Positions 18,495 through 31,331 of a stretch of 64,000 nt of DNA are shown here, piece by piece (positions within the stretch are counted from its first letter, which is position 1; each line of letters begins with the position of its first letter). Made by a program: the position numbers and the translations under genes. Source of the DNA: Axinella damicornis (Eukaryota > Porifera > Demospongiae > Axinellida > Axinellidae); contig OZ007514.1 of the NCBI GenBank assembly GCA_963931865.1, positions 1,790,236 to 1,854,235 of the forward strand, read 5' to 3'. Under the pieces are notes generated by a model that saw nothing but the letters and a program-made list of their open reading frames with translations, did not search any database and was not told the origin of the DNA.

Positions 18495-18776
18495 CTAAGT
18501 GGGAATGATACCAGAAGATGTGGGAGCTGAAATTTCGAAATCCTCCCTCCTAAGTCTGGAATGAGTACTAGCATGTAATACATGAACGGCAGATATCATC
18601 AGAATCTCATGAGCGCACATCGATATGAATTCTTCTGCCGGATTTTCAACAAGGGTTTGCCACAGGCTTTCATCGGGTTTCATCCATCGAGTGTCAAGTG
18701 TTTGTGCGGAATGCAACTCAAGCGATTTATCTCCTCCTTCCGCTCCCTTCGTTAGATCCGACTCGGTAATGCACAC
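18495..18776 (-). other. Possible unassigned exon
   Basis: The frame is open for 94 codons, is not repeat-derived and has protein-like composition (blocks SLWQTLVENPAEEF, SRLRREDFEIS). A possible donor 'ctg|gtatca' lies just before the stop. It is not in phase with the first IRF exon. It may be an exon of another minus-strand gene, or chance. Confidence 0.2.
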
Positions 18777-19258
18777 TCAGGCTGTTACATCACAGTGCAC
18801 AACCAAGGACGAGTGATAGCTGTGATACACTGCTAATGTGGCATATCATAACTGAGATTTACAAGTCAGTATACTTGGCTTGCATACTTGGAGATAAATC
18901 TTGGATAACTCTGTAAAATTCAGTAATCTTGGAGACCAATCTAGTAAAACTCAGTAAATTGTACACGTGTATTTGTTGGCAATATTATATTTAAAATACA
19001 TCAATATTATTAGCTCATGAATCTGATATGTCATAGTGCACCGTATCAACAGCCAGGAATTAACGACATGATAGAACTGCTGGATCGAGATAAAGTGTTT
19101 CATTAAACGATTGCGAGGGGTGTGTAGGATGGGGGGAGGGCATGACTATGTGGCATAAGGAATGTGTGATATGCACCAAATTGAAAATCCGACGTGTAAG
19201 TAGAATTCTGTATCCCCTGGTTGCCATTAACAAGACAGCAGGTGAAGAATCCAATTTT

Positions 19259-19483
19259 AAATGATAGATTGTGTCAATGAACTGCAGCTGTATTGCAATG
19301 TCAATGTATCCCAATGCATTGCAGCAAAACACAAATGATAGATTGTGTCAATGAACTGCTAGCTGTATTGCAATGTCAATGTATCCCAATGCATTGCAGC
19401 AAAACACAAATGATAGATTGTGTCAATGAACTGCAGCTGTATTGCAATGTCAATGTATCCCAATGCATTGCAGCAAAACACAA
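19259..19483. repeat. Three 74-75 bp tandem copies
   Basis: Copies begin AAATGATAGATTGTGTCAAT at 19259, 19333 and 19408. They are nearly identical; the second copy has CTGCTAGCTG where the others have CTGCAGCTG. Confidence 0.92.
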
Positions 19484-20383
19484 ATTGTTGCGCTCTAGCC
19501 ACATGTTACCATGGTAACAAACTATGGGGTGCAGTGATTGAGGTGAAGTTTGTCTATATAAACACAAGTTATTAGGAAGGAAAAGGAATTGTGTAGGTAT
19601 ACACTGGAGTGTGGGGGTAGCAGCCTTCAGTTCGTAACTTCACACGAGTAGAATTCACAATGGGATAGTGGGAATTGAAACATAGCCTAGGGTACTTCAA
19701 AAAATTACGAGGGAGGGGACGAAAAAAGGGCCAGCTGAGATATATAAAACCTAGACTTTCTGAGCAGAGTTGGAGGCTACTAAGAACCATTGGCTTGAGG
19801 CCCCCACCCACTGCTGATAACATCAATATGACTCACTTTCATTTTCACATGCATGAGGAGTACCAGAATATTCCTATCCCATTTTACACTTTTTCCTACT
19901 TGAAAGTGGTGTAAGGTTTGTAGCAAGCATGAATGAAGTTGAAAGTTGAGGCTCAGTAATTTCACCCAGGAGGAGACAGCCCACCAAGTTTGACTTACTA
20001 CGGACTTTGCACTACACTAGGACAGCTCTCAGAGCAGTTCAAACATTAGGTACTACAAGTGAAATGATTGATTTCTACCTGCGCCTGACGTACTGTTCTG
20101 TGTGCGGTAGGAGGATGCTACACAACAGCTTATGGCTCATTCCCTTCATGAGGAATATGTCAGTGAGACGTGTACATTTCTACACTAAGGTCAAAGGTTG
20201 CCCCTATAAGCAAACAGAAGTCGTGTAACTTGATTTGTTGACAGTTGGCCCACTTGTAACTGATGTTGTAATGCTGAAACGGCAGTGTAGTAACTCATCC
20301 TTACCTCAGGGCTCCTGGCGTCTCCGTTGTGGTGGTAGTGTGGAGGGCTCTTGACTGATGATGCAGTGTATCCAACTGGATTG

Positions 20384-21108
20384 AAAAGGTACAAGAACAA
20401 CATTGGTAGTGTGATGTTGTATAATCCAGTGAGAGTATAGTAGCTGTACAGGGTACAAGAACAACATTGGTAGGGTGATGGTGTTAACAATAGTATGCAG
20501 TGAGAGCAGCTGTTACTGGGTACAAGAACGCCATTGGTAGGGTGATGGTGTTAACAGTAGTATGCAGTGACAGCACTGCTACTGGGTACAAGAACGCCAT
20601 TGGTAGGGTGATGGTGTTAACAGTAGTATGCAGTGAGAGCACTGCTACTGGGTACAAGAACGCCATTGGTAGGGTGATTGTGTTAACAGTAGTATGCAGT
20701 GAGAGCACTGCTGCTGGGTACAAGAATGCCATTGGTAGGGTGATTGTGTTAACAGTAGTATGCAGTGAGAGCACTGCTACTGGGTACAAGAACGCCATTG
20801 GTAGGGTGATGGTGTTAACATGCAGTAGTATGCAGTGAGAGCACTGCTACTGGGTACAAGAACGCCATTGGTAGGGTGATGGTGTTAACAGTAGTACGCA
20901 GTGAGAGCACTGCTACTGGGTACAAGAACGCCATTGGTAGGGTGATGGTGTTAACAGTAGTACGCAGTGAGAGCACTGCTACTGGGTACAAGAATGCCAT
21001 TGGTAGTGTGATGGTGTTAACAGTAGTATGCAGTGAGAGCACTGCTACTGGGTACAAGAACACCATTGGTAGTGTGACGGTGTTAACATGCAGTAGTATG
21101 CAGTGAGA
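20384..21108. repeat. 66-bp minisatellite, about 10 copies
   Basis: The unit contains GGGTACAAGAACGCCATTGG and GTGTTAACAGTAGTATGC, with starts at 20521, 20587, 20653 and 20719 showing a period of 66. Shorter, diverged units lie at the left end. Because 66 is a multiple of three the array is open on both strands. This gives a 22-residue peptide repeat that I regard as an artefact. Confidence 0.93.
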
Positions 21109-22042
21109 GCAGCACTGTTTGGTCAAAACTGGTTGAATGACGGTGTTTTATCAGTACTTAGAATGTGCAGACAGAGTAGCTTCTGACTAGCTGGTGTCTG
21201 GTTAGTTGGAAAGGCTTACAAAACAACACTGTTCAATTGTGATTTTTGCAATTAGTTTACTCTGAGTGACAACTGCACTCCTGCTGAGGTCACCTTTACA
21301 CGCCAGCTGCCTCACTCTCGTTTCGTGCATACTCCAGCAGACTCTGATTGAATCCACCAGCTCATATGCATAGCTAACATGCACGTATATCGTTCATAAT
21401 CCACCCATGCAGATCAAAGTGCATGATCATGAGCAAGGGTGACTAACAGGAAGACAAAACGTTTGGAACTCTGTCACCAATGACAGTGTAGTCTTTGTGC
21501 TCCTTCCAAGAGAGCTCAAACATTCAGTCTGTATCCCTACCAGGAGTGCAGTTTTAGTATTAAAATTATACATACTCAAATACACCTTACGGTACAACAG
21601 TAACATTCCATCTGGTGCCATTGTAAGTACGTCTGTCCCACGGAAGGAACTTACTAAATTCCACAACTTCTTCCTGACACACTCCAGAATTATCTCGAAT
21701 TGAATTGAATGTGTGTGCGTACCTGCCACTTAGTTTATAAATCCCCACACTTCAATTCGTTTGGCTCCATTTGCTGCGCCCAGTGATCTGTACCTAAAGC
21801 TCTTTCTAGAATATTTACCTTCAAATCTTTGCCAAGGTGCAGGCTTACATATCATTATCATAACACATAGCAGCTGACTATGTACAATGTAATTGCAGTA
21901 GCCTATTAAATACAGCTGCCTATGAAATACAGCTGTCTGGCTGTCTAATTATTACAGCTGCCTGTCCATTATTATGCAGCTGCAGGAGGCACATGTAGGT
22001 TACATGTTAATACCCTTCAGTAACTCAGTCACAGGTATGTGC

Positions 22043-22087
22043 TAGCCTCGTTCCCAGGCTCCCCCCTGGAGCCTGGGAACGAGGCCA
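22043..22087. mobile_element. Minimal foldback element with 9-bp target duplication
   Basis: A 45-bp hairpin, TAGCCTCGTTCCCAGGC and its complement, is flanked on both sides by GGTATGTGC. The perfect 9-bp duplication shows that it moved as a unit. Confidence 0.88.
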
Positions 22088-23168
22088 GGTATGTGCTATT
22101 AATTGGCATGAAGCACAATCATGCTACTAAGTTACTGGATTCATGTTGCAAAGACTGAGAAATGTCAGTGCTGTGGTCAGCATCATTGTATGTGTTGGTA
22201 CATAGCATTGTACCACACTGAGAGTCAAGTGTAAACCATTGCATATTAAGTGCATAAACAATGTACACAGATAAGTGGTAGTATTGCATTCAGGAGGTCA
22301 ACAATTTGAATCTAGCCATTATTCAGCCAACCAATACTCGAATACTAATTGATCTCATCATGTGACCAATGTTTCAAAATCTGGCCAGTTCTATACAATG
22401 TCCACTAATCACAGCTGATCGTGTGACCTTGAAAGTCTAGCTGGTTCTACCAGTCAACCAATCAGGACGCTTTGATCTTACCAGCAGTCATAGTGCTACT
22501 TTTGACCTATCCCACTAAATGGCTTTCACTTAGCTAAATGGAAAATTGTAAACAGACTACACCCATTATATCTCTACCCCAAACACACTTACTTCATACA
22601 TAATTAGGAAACCTGCATATTAAAATTTTGACATACAGCTGTATAATCCAGTTACAACAGCTGGTAGGAGCCACAATACACTATGTAGCAGCTGTAAATA
22701 ATATTCATGCAGCTGTAAATAGGCAGCTGTAATACTATTCACAGGCAGTGCTTCCCTCTTATTTCCTCCTGAAAGCATTCAGCAATCAGTAGACAATCAA
22801 CACTACTTTCAACGTGTAGCTCAACTATGTATATTTGTATAGCTACACAACTGAAGCACCCTAACAAAGAAACCACACTTTTAAATTAAATTTATGACGT
22901 TCAGCAAACTTTGAGACACTTCAAAGGTACATGTAAGATCATGTGCTCTCTACCCATTGTTGCACGCTGTGAATGGAATCAGGATGGAATACTGAAAGTG
23001 TTTACTGTAAATGTTTGGGTGCTTGGGTTACAAGCGATCATAGGGGTTCAAAACATTCCCCTCAAAGCACACTAGTACATGCTGCCGTTGGATAAGCCAC
23101 TGCAATGCTAGTGGAGATTCCAATCACAGGATGTGACGGTGACCTGTCATAGTTGTACATGTATTTGT

Positions 23169-23174
<6 letters not shown>

Positions 23175-23200
<26 letters not shown>
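23175..23200. repeat. Poly-G run, 26 nt
   Basis: Uninterrupted G run. The true length may differ because such runs are hard to sequence. Confidence 0.95.
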
Positions 23201-24359
23201 ATTAGGTCACGTGCAGCACATATGATTAGTATTGTGCACAATGACATGGTGCCAACGTATATTAATGGCACAACCATCTCTTTACGACGAAAGGAGGTTC
23301 GCTAAATGCTGGCGAGTTGGCATATGCCATCGAAGAACTTTATAACTTCCATTCCTGATTCTCCAAGGTCCAGCATTAAACAAGGGGTGTACTTATAGTC
23401 ACTTACACCCATAGTTTATTGGGGTGTGCTTATAGTCACTTACACCCATTCTCACGCACAGTATTCACGTATGTATTGTGTACTAGGGTCACCACCCAGG
23501 CTCAATACCACGTTACTTCACTATGAAATTGTAAGCACGTTCACTTTGAAATTGTAAGCACATTCCACAACGTGCATTCGACACCACCATTCTACCTGCT
23601 ATCAGATTGTAGTGGGTGTGAAGGGAATGAGATGTAGGGGTCAGCTTTCTGACTACAAAGCATGGCTGTAATTGGAACAATACAATAAACGCTCACTACC
23701 ATTCCATTGTGGAAGTGGGGGCGTGTGTGCATGTGATAGTCATGTGTCGGCTGGTCACTACTACCATTCCAATCAGTGTGTGCTCCTGGTTAGAGGTGTG
23801 TGCTTGGCATGTGATAGTCATGTGTTGGCTGGTCACTATTGTACTCCCAGTGTGCTCCTCATTGAGGAAGTGGAGGTGTGTGATGGGCCCTTGTGCTGAC
23901 TTTCAACTTTGAAGACAGAGAATAGAACAATCTAATTGTGTAAAACTGAAACCACTACCTGTTGTATTTCGACATTCCTGGAAATGGGAAATGTTGGCTA
24001 TGGCACACACAAGCCTCCATATAACTATCAGATTGCTACATGTGACAGTCATCTGGTCACATCCTCTTACCAGGGATGGTTTCGTCAATCTTGATCAATG
24101 TTGGTGGGAGAGAGGGACCTTTTGTCACCACTAAAGACTGCAGAAGGGAAAGGAGATAGGACGAGGGAAGGGAGATGGGATGAGGGGACAGGGAGAGAAG
24201 GGATGAAGGGAGAAGGTAGATGGGACGAGGGGACGAGAGGAGAAGGGAAATGGGATGGTGGGAGGGAGGAGAATGAAAATTGCCACAGTGAGCTTCAGAC
24301 CCTACAGCAACTGTGTTGGCCCAAAGGTGGTATGAAGGCAGTACCAATAAAACAAGGAG

Positions 24360-24570
24360 ACTACAATGGAGTATCAGTAAACTACCAGTAAACTACGATG
24401 GAGTACAGTAAACTAAAATGGAGTACCAGTAAACTAGAAATTCTGTACCAGTAAACCACAACTCAGTATCAGTAAACAAGAATTCAGTACCAGTAAACTA
24501 GAATTCTGAGCCAGTAAACTAGAATTCTGTGCCAGTAAACTAGAAATTTGTACCAGTAAACTACAGCAGG
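24360..24570. repeat. About 20-bp minisatellite
   Basis: Degenerate copies of GTACCAGTAAACTAGAATTC. Confidence 0.85.
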
Positions 24571-24855
24571 ATGTCATTCAAAATACAGTGGTTCGAGAGA
24601 CCAGTGTTGTAGCTACCGCGTACCGCTACTGTGCAAATGGCGAGGTGCAAATTGGGCAATGCTGGTGGGATGCATGGATTTACTTGCTGTATACTTCACT
24701 GTCGGCAGGAGAACGTTCCAGTCTAAACCGACATTCTCCGATAGGACCATCAGATTTGGAAGACAACAGAAAGTTCTATAAACCACCTACTCAGAGGCAT
24801 GGACTGTCCTGTCGGTTGGCTCGGAACAAATAACCTGTTGAACAGGTTAAAGATG

Positions 24856-24875
24856 CCCCCCCCCCCCCCCCCCCC
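24856..24875. repeat. Poly-C run, 20 nt
   Basis: Uninterrupted C run. Confidence 0.95.
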
Positions 24876-25613
24876 AGTATCCACTTAGCATCATCCCATC
24901 CATCCCTGTGCATGCTGATATAGAAAAGTCCATCCCAGCTAGGTAACTGAAAGACTTACTGCAGAACAGTCACAGCACATTATTCTAGGGTAGATCTTTA
25001 GCAGAAGTCATGTGACTCTTGACCCCTCCCCTTTGTAACTAATAACAACACAGTAGTACACATGTAGCTGTCTTAATTGCTATAGCAGACCACATACCTA
25101 CACACTATCTTCAGTTTCTCAGCTGAGGCTTTCAACAGGCTCCCCTACAGCTGTTCTCTCTGACTCATGCACTTTCAGTCCACACAAGAAATGGCTAGAG
25201 TGAGCAGAATCTTGTCTATTTAATCCAGCAGGAAGCCAGCAAGAGTGGGAAGTGGAATGAATTCACTTTCAGTGTGTTCCAGGAAGCTGTTGTGACCTCC
25301 ACACTGTTAACTTCCCCCACAGGAACTCTCCACCCACCCTTTGGAATGTCAATGACCATGGCAACTGGTTAAGCTTGTATGCTTTCGTTGATCACCATAG
25401 CAACAGTTGTTAAGTCATGTGGGTAACTTGTCAGGTGTGGAGGGCAAGGAAGATGATACAGTTCTCCGCATGTTTGTACTGCAAAGTGGTCAGCCAAGCT
25501 GTCTTTGAGAACAGCTACTGCGATAATTTCTGTATGCACCATTGCATATACTTATGTCATGGCTACCATTTTGTGTGGCAAAAAACAGTAGACAGCTGCA
25601 GCAACTTGACTGG

Positions 25614-25703
25614 AGATTACTAGAGATTACAAGAGATTACTGGATATTACTGGAAATTACTGGAGATTACTGGATATTACTGGAGATTACTGGAAATTAC
25701 TAG
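25614..25703. repeat. 12-bp 'actggagattac' repeat
   Basis: Tandem TACTGGAGATTA / TACTGGATATTA / TACTGGAAATTA units. Confidence 0.85.
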
Positions 25704-26053
25704 ACTTCAGCTGTCCAAGATCTGTGTGACCCACACACAACAGTGCTCTAATTGTGCATCTGTATAGCAATCATCCCACATCTTGACACTGGTGCCAGTC
25801 AATACTATTGATACCCGAGTATGTCATGATAGCCAGTATATCATGCTACCATATGAACTTCTTTCAAGCATCAAAAGTAGCTTCAAAAGTCGTGTCTTGT
25901 TCCTGAGGCATAAGGAGAAATTACATGACCGCCATTCGGTGTAACCAGAGCAGTGCCGATGTATCTACTCAACACTTGTAATATCAGTCGGATTGTAATG
26001 TTGTACTCTCAGAGGTACTGGTGTTGTGCTGCCAATACGGATACATAGCATGC

Positions 26054-26137
26054 GCGCCCCCACGGCTTTGGCCGCGCCCCCACCCCCTTGGCCGCACCCC
26101 AACGGCCTTGGCCGCGCCCCCACGGCCTTGGCCGTGC
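26054..26137. repeat. GC-rich palindromic repeat
   Basis: Four copies of a unit close to CCCCCACGGCCTTGGCCGCG, each self-complementary around GGCC. It is unusually GC-rich against its surroundings. Confidence 0.8.
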
Positions 26138-26221
26138 CCATATGGGTAACCCAATATATAAACATTAGTAGGTATCACCCAGGACACACGCAAGAGGGTG
26201 GGTCTGTACGAGTGTCACTAC

Positions 26222-26267
26222 TAGCCTCGTTCCCAGGTCTACTCCACGTAGTCTGGGAATGAGGCTA
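26222..26267. mobile_element. Foldback element, TAGCCTCG family
   Basis: TAGCCTCGTTCCCAGG and its complement with a short loop; about 46 bp. Confidence 0.8.
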
Positions 26268-26509
26268 CCAGCCCTACTTGACATGACTGATGGTCTGTAC
26301 ATGTGATGGTATAAAAGGTATTGCCCAGCCCGAAAGATTGGGGATCAATTTCGAGTGTACAAACTTTCGTAGTTCCCACCCGGCCATCATTGACAAGCGA
26401 GAAGGGGGATCTGCACAAATGATTCCATCAGACGTGGACATTCTAGAATACAAGTCGCAAGTGGGAGGTGCTCAGTGGGTCCCACAATCGAGAGTACCAG
26501 GTGCTACCC

Positions 26510-26545
26510 TAGCCTCGGGCGGGGCGAGGCCTGGGTACGAGGCTA
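26510..26545. mobile_element. Short foldback element, TAGCCTCG family
   Basis: A 36-bp hairpin with shortened arms, TAGCCTCG and CGAGGCTA ends. Confidence 0.65.
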
Positions 26546-27073
26546 GCGCTCCCCCTCCTCTCCCACCCTTTGGTGTGGTCATTGGAATGCGTTAAGTTAG
26601 TTGAGGCAGTCGTATTCTTGGCTTTCCCCCCTCCTTGAATTTCCTGTCCGCGTTGGGGGGAAGTCGAGCAATAATATCAATTCTGCTATTACGTTACGCC
26701 ATCAACAACTGTGACACATACAATTCTTACACAAAGATGAACCCTCACCACTGCTGGACGGAATGGCGAAATCTAGTCGAAATAATTATCATTAACATCT
26801 ATTGCTACCGCGTCTTTCCAAACCGCAACACGACTCGTCTCCATTAAATTTGTCACGAACAGTGATGCACATCAAAGGTCCTCCCCTCCCTGTCATTGTG
26901 CTCAACAGATCGTGAAGTTGGTGTTATTCCAGCGCAACAGTATTCATTTTCTGTGCTTGAAATGCCAAATTTGGCTTCAGTTCCAATTAGCATTTTTTAA
27001 ATACACACCACAACCACACACAGCACTGCTACATGTACATGCATGTGTAAGCAGGAAAGTACTCATCCGTAAC

Positions 27074-27730
27074 AAGCATAGGCACAAAATGCTGGAGCAA
27101 ATGTTCATGTACGGTACAGCCAGCAAGTGTATGTGCTCACTGATCTGTCCATACGTACTCTACTGCAGCACATACAAAATGCTGGAGCAAATGTTCATGT
27201 ACGGTACAGCCAGCAAGCGTATGCGTTCACTGATCTGTGCATACGTACTCTACTGCAGCACATACAAAACGCTGGAGTGAATGTTCATGTACGCGATCTG
27301 TAGCAAGCGTATGCACAAAACGCTGGTCCAGGAGTGAATGTTCATGTACACGATCTGTAGCAAGCGTATGCACAAAACGCTGGTCCAGGAGTGAATGTTC
27401 ATGTACGCGATCTGTAGCAAGCATATGCACAAAACGCTGGTCCAGGAGTGAATGTTCATGTACACGATCTGTAGCAAGCGTATGCACAAAACGCTGGTCC
27501 AGGAGTGAATGTTCATGTACGCGATCTGTAGCAAGCATATGCACAAAACGCTGGTCCAGGAGTGAATGTTCATGTACACGATCTGTAGCAAGCATATGCA
27601 CAAAATGCTGGTGAATGTTCATGCACGGTGCAGCCAGCGATCTGTGTAGCAAGCGTATGCTGCAGTGAATGCTCATGTACGGTGCAGCCAGTAATCTGTA
27701 GCAAGCATATGATCTGTGCATACGTACTAC
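27074..27730. repeat. 57-bp minisatellite with alternating variants
   Basis: The core at about 27285-27620 is built of 57-bp units containing CAGGAGTGAATGTTCATGTA and GATCTGTAGCAAGCGTATGC. Units alternate between 'tacgcgatc' and 'tacacgatc', suggesting a 114-bp higher-order unit. Diverged copies extend on both sides. The period is a multiple of three, so long spurious frames occur on both strands. Confidence 0.92.
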
Positions 27731-28343
27731 ATACAAAATGTTGGAGCGCAATATAGTTTGCGGTTATATGGTACAAGCAGTGCTCTTTAGCAAGCATATC
27801 CATGCACTGATGTGTGGCAAGCCTATGGATACATACATTACTGTAGCATTGCAACTAACACGTGTGCATGCATATGATAATGCATGTGCACAGCACACAC
27901 ACAGACAGCACACACACGGACAACAGTCTGCCCCAACAAAACAGCACTGAAGATAGAGACAGTGTTCTTACTTCTGGCTACCATGGCTCCAGTGTGCCCA
28001 CCAACTTACAATGCTACAGTTCAGTAGGCACAACATACACACTCAGTACAGGCTGTTAAAGCAGACGTGGATCGTTGGCTCATGGGTAACTCGATACGGA
28101 AAGACGAACTATGAATTCACAGCAAGGATGTTGACATGTTATGCCTAATGCACTGAGCACTTTGTTTACCAGTCGTGCCTGCAGTGTCAATGTCACGGAA
28201 ACCAGCATATGTTACCTTTGAACAGCTTGTCAGAACAGTTCAAAGGTCATGTATGCAGCTAAAATGGAGCAGGAGACGGCCTGGGAACGACGCTAGGTGT
28301 TACTCTCACTTTGTGGATAGACTCTGATTGCAGACTATACTGC

Positions 28344-28386
28344 TAGCCTCGTTCCCAGGCCCCAAAACGGCCTGGAAACGAGGCTA
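28344..28386. mobile_element. Foldback element, TAGCCTCG family
   Basis: TAGCCTCGTTCCCAGGCC / GGCCTGGAAACGAGGCTA hairpin. A flanking segment with 'agactctgattgca' and 'cagactatact' is repeated, and a second half element starts near 28428. The flank and insertion therefore appear duplicated. Confidence 0.8.
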
Positions 28387-28855
28387 GGACAGACTCTGAT
28401 TGCATCCACCAGCTCAGACTATACTAGCCTCGTCCCCAGGCCGCTTCGTAGGTGGGTAGCTTACGGCTCACTCCAATCATACATCATGTCACCCACTGCC
28501 AATGTTGCCGACAGGTTCAAAAGTTTGCAATTATTTCAATTCGCCAAATCCAGCTAAAACTAGTACTGGAATAATAGTGACGTTAAGATATGATGTCACA
28601 GTGCACAGAAGTGCCCCCTCTCTTATTGGAACCATCTGATTATCAAACCGATTACCCGAAATTGGCACTAAATTCCTAGTTCCATAAGCGCTGTAGAAGT
28701 TATCACATGATGGGGTTCCACGTAAGCCTATGACATCACTCACAAACACAACCATCAGACCTGAATAAGCTAGCAGATGGGCACCAAGTTCATCTATAAG
28801 TCCTTTGTGCAAGTGCATGTGAGTGGTCGTCAGACCTCTGCACAGAGAGCTGCCC

Positions 28856-29235
28856 AAGTGCCGAACTGCTCACGTAGGAGAATGAGGGGGCAGTAGCTGA
28901 ACGTGAAAAGCGAGCAAAGCTACTTGTCATCATTATATTAAGATTTTAAACCATGTGTTCGTGTGTGTAACAGATGCAGGATGTCCTGGGGGTGGGACTA
29001 GACTAGTGATGTGTGACCTTTAGACTTTACTACACCCTTCAAACCTCAACTCCGTCAAGAATGCTTAAGAATGTCGCATGGGCAGGGGCTGATATTTTCC
29101 AGAATGACTGGAGCTGCAATCGGGGAGCAACAGCTGGAGCGGATAGAGCAGCAGCTGAACTGGACGCGATTGGGGAGCAGCTCTGCCTAGAGAGCTGCTC
29201 GGCACTTGATTGCTCAGCAGCTGACCGAGCGAAAC
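28856..29235. repeat. Dispersed repeat, copy 1
   Basis: Shares many blocks with 38485-39075: 'gtagctgaacg...gcgagc...agctacttgt', 'attaagatttta', 'gggactagactagtga', and the 'gcaatcggggagcaacagctg' type segment. The left and right parts are in a different order from the second copy. Confidence 0.75.
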
Positions 29236-29436
29236 TACTTATTGTTACAACCCTAAAATTGTATGCAAATCAGATCCACATAATTATTCTATTTCAGGTC
29301 CATTGAGAATAGCGTGGGTCAATTCACTCTGAACCCTGCACTTAGTTCAAGTGCAGGGGTGTGCCATCCATTTTCAACAATGCTCCAAAAATCTCTCTAA
29401 TATTTTGCACCCAATGAACTTCCTAGTCTCGGCTCC

Positions 29437-29575
29437 AGACCCAAACCAACCCCAGCACGGATTACATTGGAAGCAATCCGTGCTGGGGCTGGTTTGGTCT
29501 GGTGGCTGGTTTGGGTCTGGGGTCAGGTTGGGTCTGGGGCCAGGTTGGGTCTGGAGCCAGGTTGGATCTGGGGCC
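29437..29575. repeat. Hairpin followed by 20-bp tandem repeat
   Basis: Arms 29437-29464 and 29474-29500 are complementary (CCAACCCCAGCACGGATT and its partner). Several 'gggtctggggccaggtt' units follow. It is related to the 31-bp array at 53690-53870. Confidence 0.75.
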
Positions 29576-30759
29576 AAGACTGTGAACTTTCAGGATGACA
29601 CTCCACACAATGACAACTTCCTGCTTGTTGAAAGTGAATAGACATGCAAGGAAACTAATCCAGTTATAAGGTTCCTGTGTGTCTGAGGGATACACCTCAC
29701 AAATATGCACCAGAGCAGGAAGTACATAATTTAACAATGCATACAATAGTGCATTCCTGCAATGACCCAGCATGCTGAAACCCCCAATGGCTACCTCTAT
29801 TCTGCACACAAACCCTACCACTTATCCTAACACTTTCTCAAACCGTAACCCGTCTCCTAAACCCAGCCGCTGGACTGCCGGTACTGTAGATACCACAACG
29901 GTCCTCTACCCAAACCCTAACCCTTACCCCCCAAACTTGAGTCCTTCTCGTAAACCCAGTTGCTGAGGCTATGATCTGAGCCCATGGTACGCAACAAGAT
30001 AGCTCTGACATCCAGCTAGCCTTTGGACAGACATTACAAGAAAGGCCATCGAGATGCTCTGTCGGGCACCACCCCCAGTGTGTCTACCATCGGTCTACCT
30101 GACGGCACCACACGTGACCAAATCTCCCAAGCTTCCCCTTTGCAGCAAGTGATCAAAGACTGGAGGTGGTAACGGCCTAGGACCGAAGCTATGATCTGAG
30201 CTGGCGATAGGTACCAAAACAGCTCATGATTTTCTACCCCAAAAACCAAACATGTTGACATGCCGACAACTGATAAGGAGCAATCACTTCGCCCATTTCT
30301 GTAAACTTCATTCATATTGTGTATCACTGGAGGCAATTATTACAAATCAGCATGCTATTCCATAATTGAAGACTTACTATTTCACCTGAGGGGATTCAAG
30401 CAGGCACTGAAGGCAAGATTCCATGTGCCCTTACCTTATATGGAGTGTGGTGACATGATAAGAGGTTGGCCATAGGGTTATGAATAACAGGTGTAAAGTG
30501 TGGGTGGGCCTGCTCAGCACACAAGCTAGGTGCAGCTGTTGTCTATATCATGTGACTTGTGGTACAGTACAGGCGCTAGGCAATTGCGCAATGAGGGCAA
30601 CAAACGTGATGATGCAATCACACGTTCTGTCACATGTGCACAGTTATGGGTCCCATGGTTGTTTAGGTTAACCCTTTCACAACGCTGACAGTACAACATG
30701 TATGTCAAAGGGTTATCAATCCTTCACGGATCTAATACTAGTGAACATTCACTAGTTAA

Positions 30760-31331
30760 GGTTACGGGATCCCTGCGCGCGGATACGCGCGCCGTATACT
30801 TAATTAAGCACTATTTCATAGTTTTTTTGTCGCCAAAAATAAAGCCGTGTGATCCGACCTGGACGTGGAAGACCGTATTGAAATAGGCACAAACTGTATA
30901 GAAAGGGCCGGACGAAGCGTTTTTGTAAATACTGATGACCGTTCCGAAGTTATACGACGCTGTATTCCAAAGAGGGGAGTCAAGATGGCGGTTATTCGCA
31001 CTCAAGAGTCGTTCTTTCGAGGACTGCTCAACCTAGCCACAAAACGCTTACGTCCCGCCCTAGAGCTTCGTATGGCGTGTCTCCCAACAGTAGAATCGAG
31101 TTGCTCGCGGTCTTCGCACTGGAGATTTTTGGCGAATAGTTTGCTGGAACTGATTTAACCTTCGTACAACAGCTACAGTGTGAGCTACTGTAATGATGAT
31201 TAGTCTGCATGTTGACTACCCTCCCTGCTTTGTGTCGAGTGAGTTTGATTTCACTAGCTTCATTTTTGTGGGAGAAAAATGGGCTTGAACAAATTGTCTG
31301 GCCACGCCCACCGCGCGGGGATCCCGTAACC
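30760..31331. mobile_element. 572-bp TTAA-flanked element
   Basis: The ends are GGTTACGGGATCCC and its exact complement GGGATCCCGTAACC. Each is bounded by TTAA within ACTAGTTAAGG/CCTTAACTAGT. A 97-codon frame (30865-31158, +) includes 'aagatggcggttattcgcac'; I do not recognise its product. A piggyBac-type MITE is most likely. Confidence 0.75.

Noticed and set aside
29815..29945. Interstitial telomere repeat (ccctaaccc)
   Set aside because: Only a few irregular matches and no tandem hexamer array.
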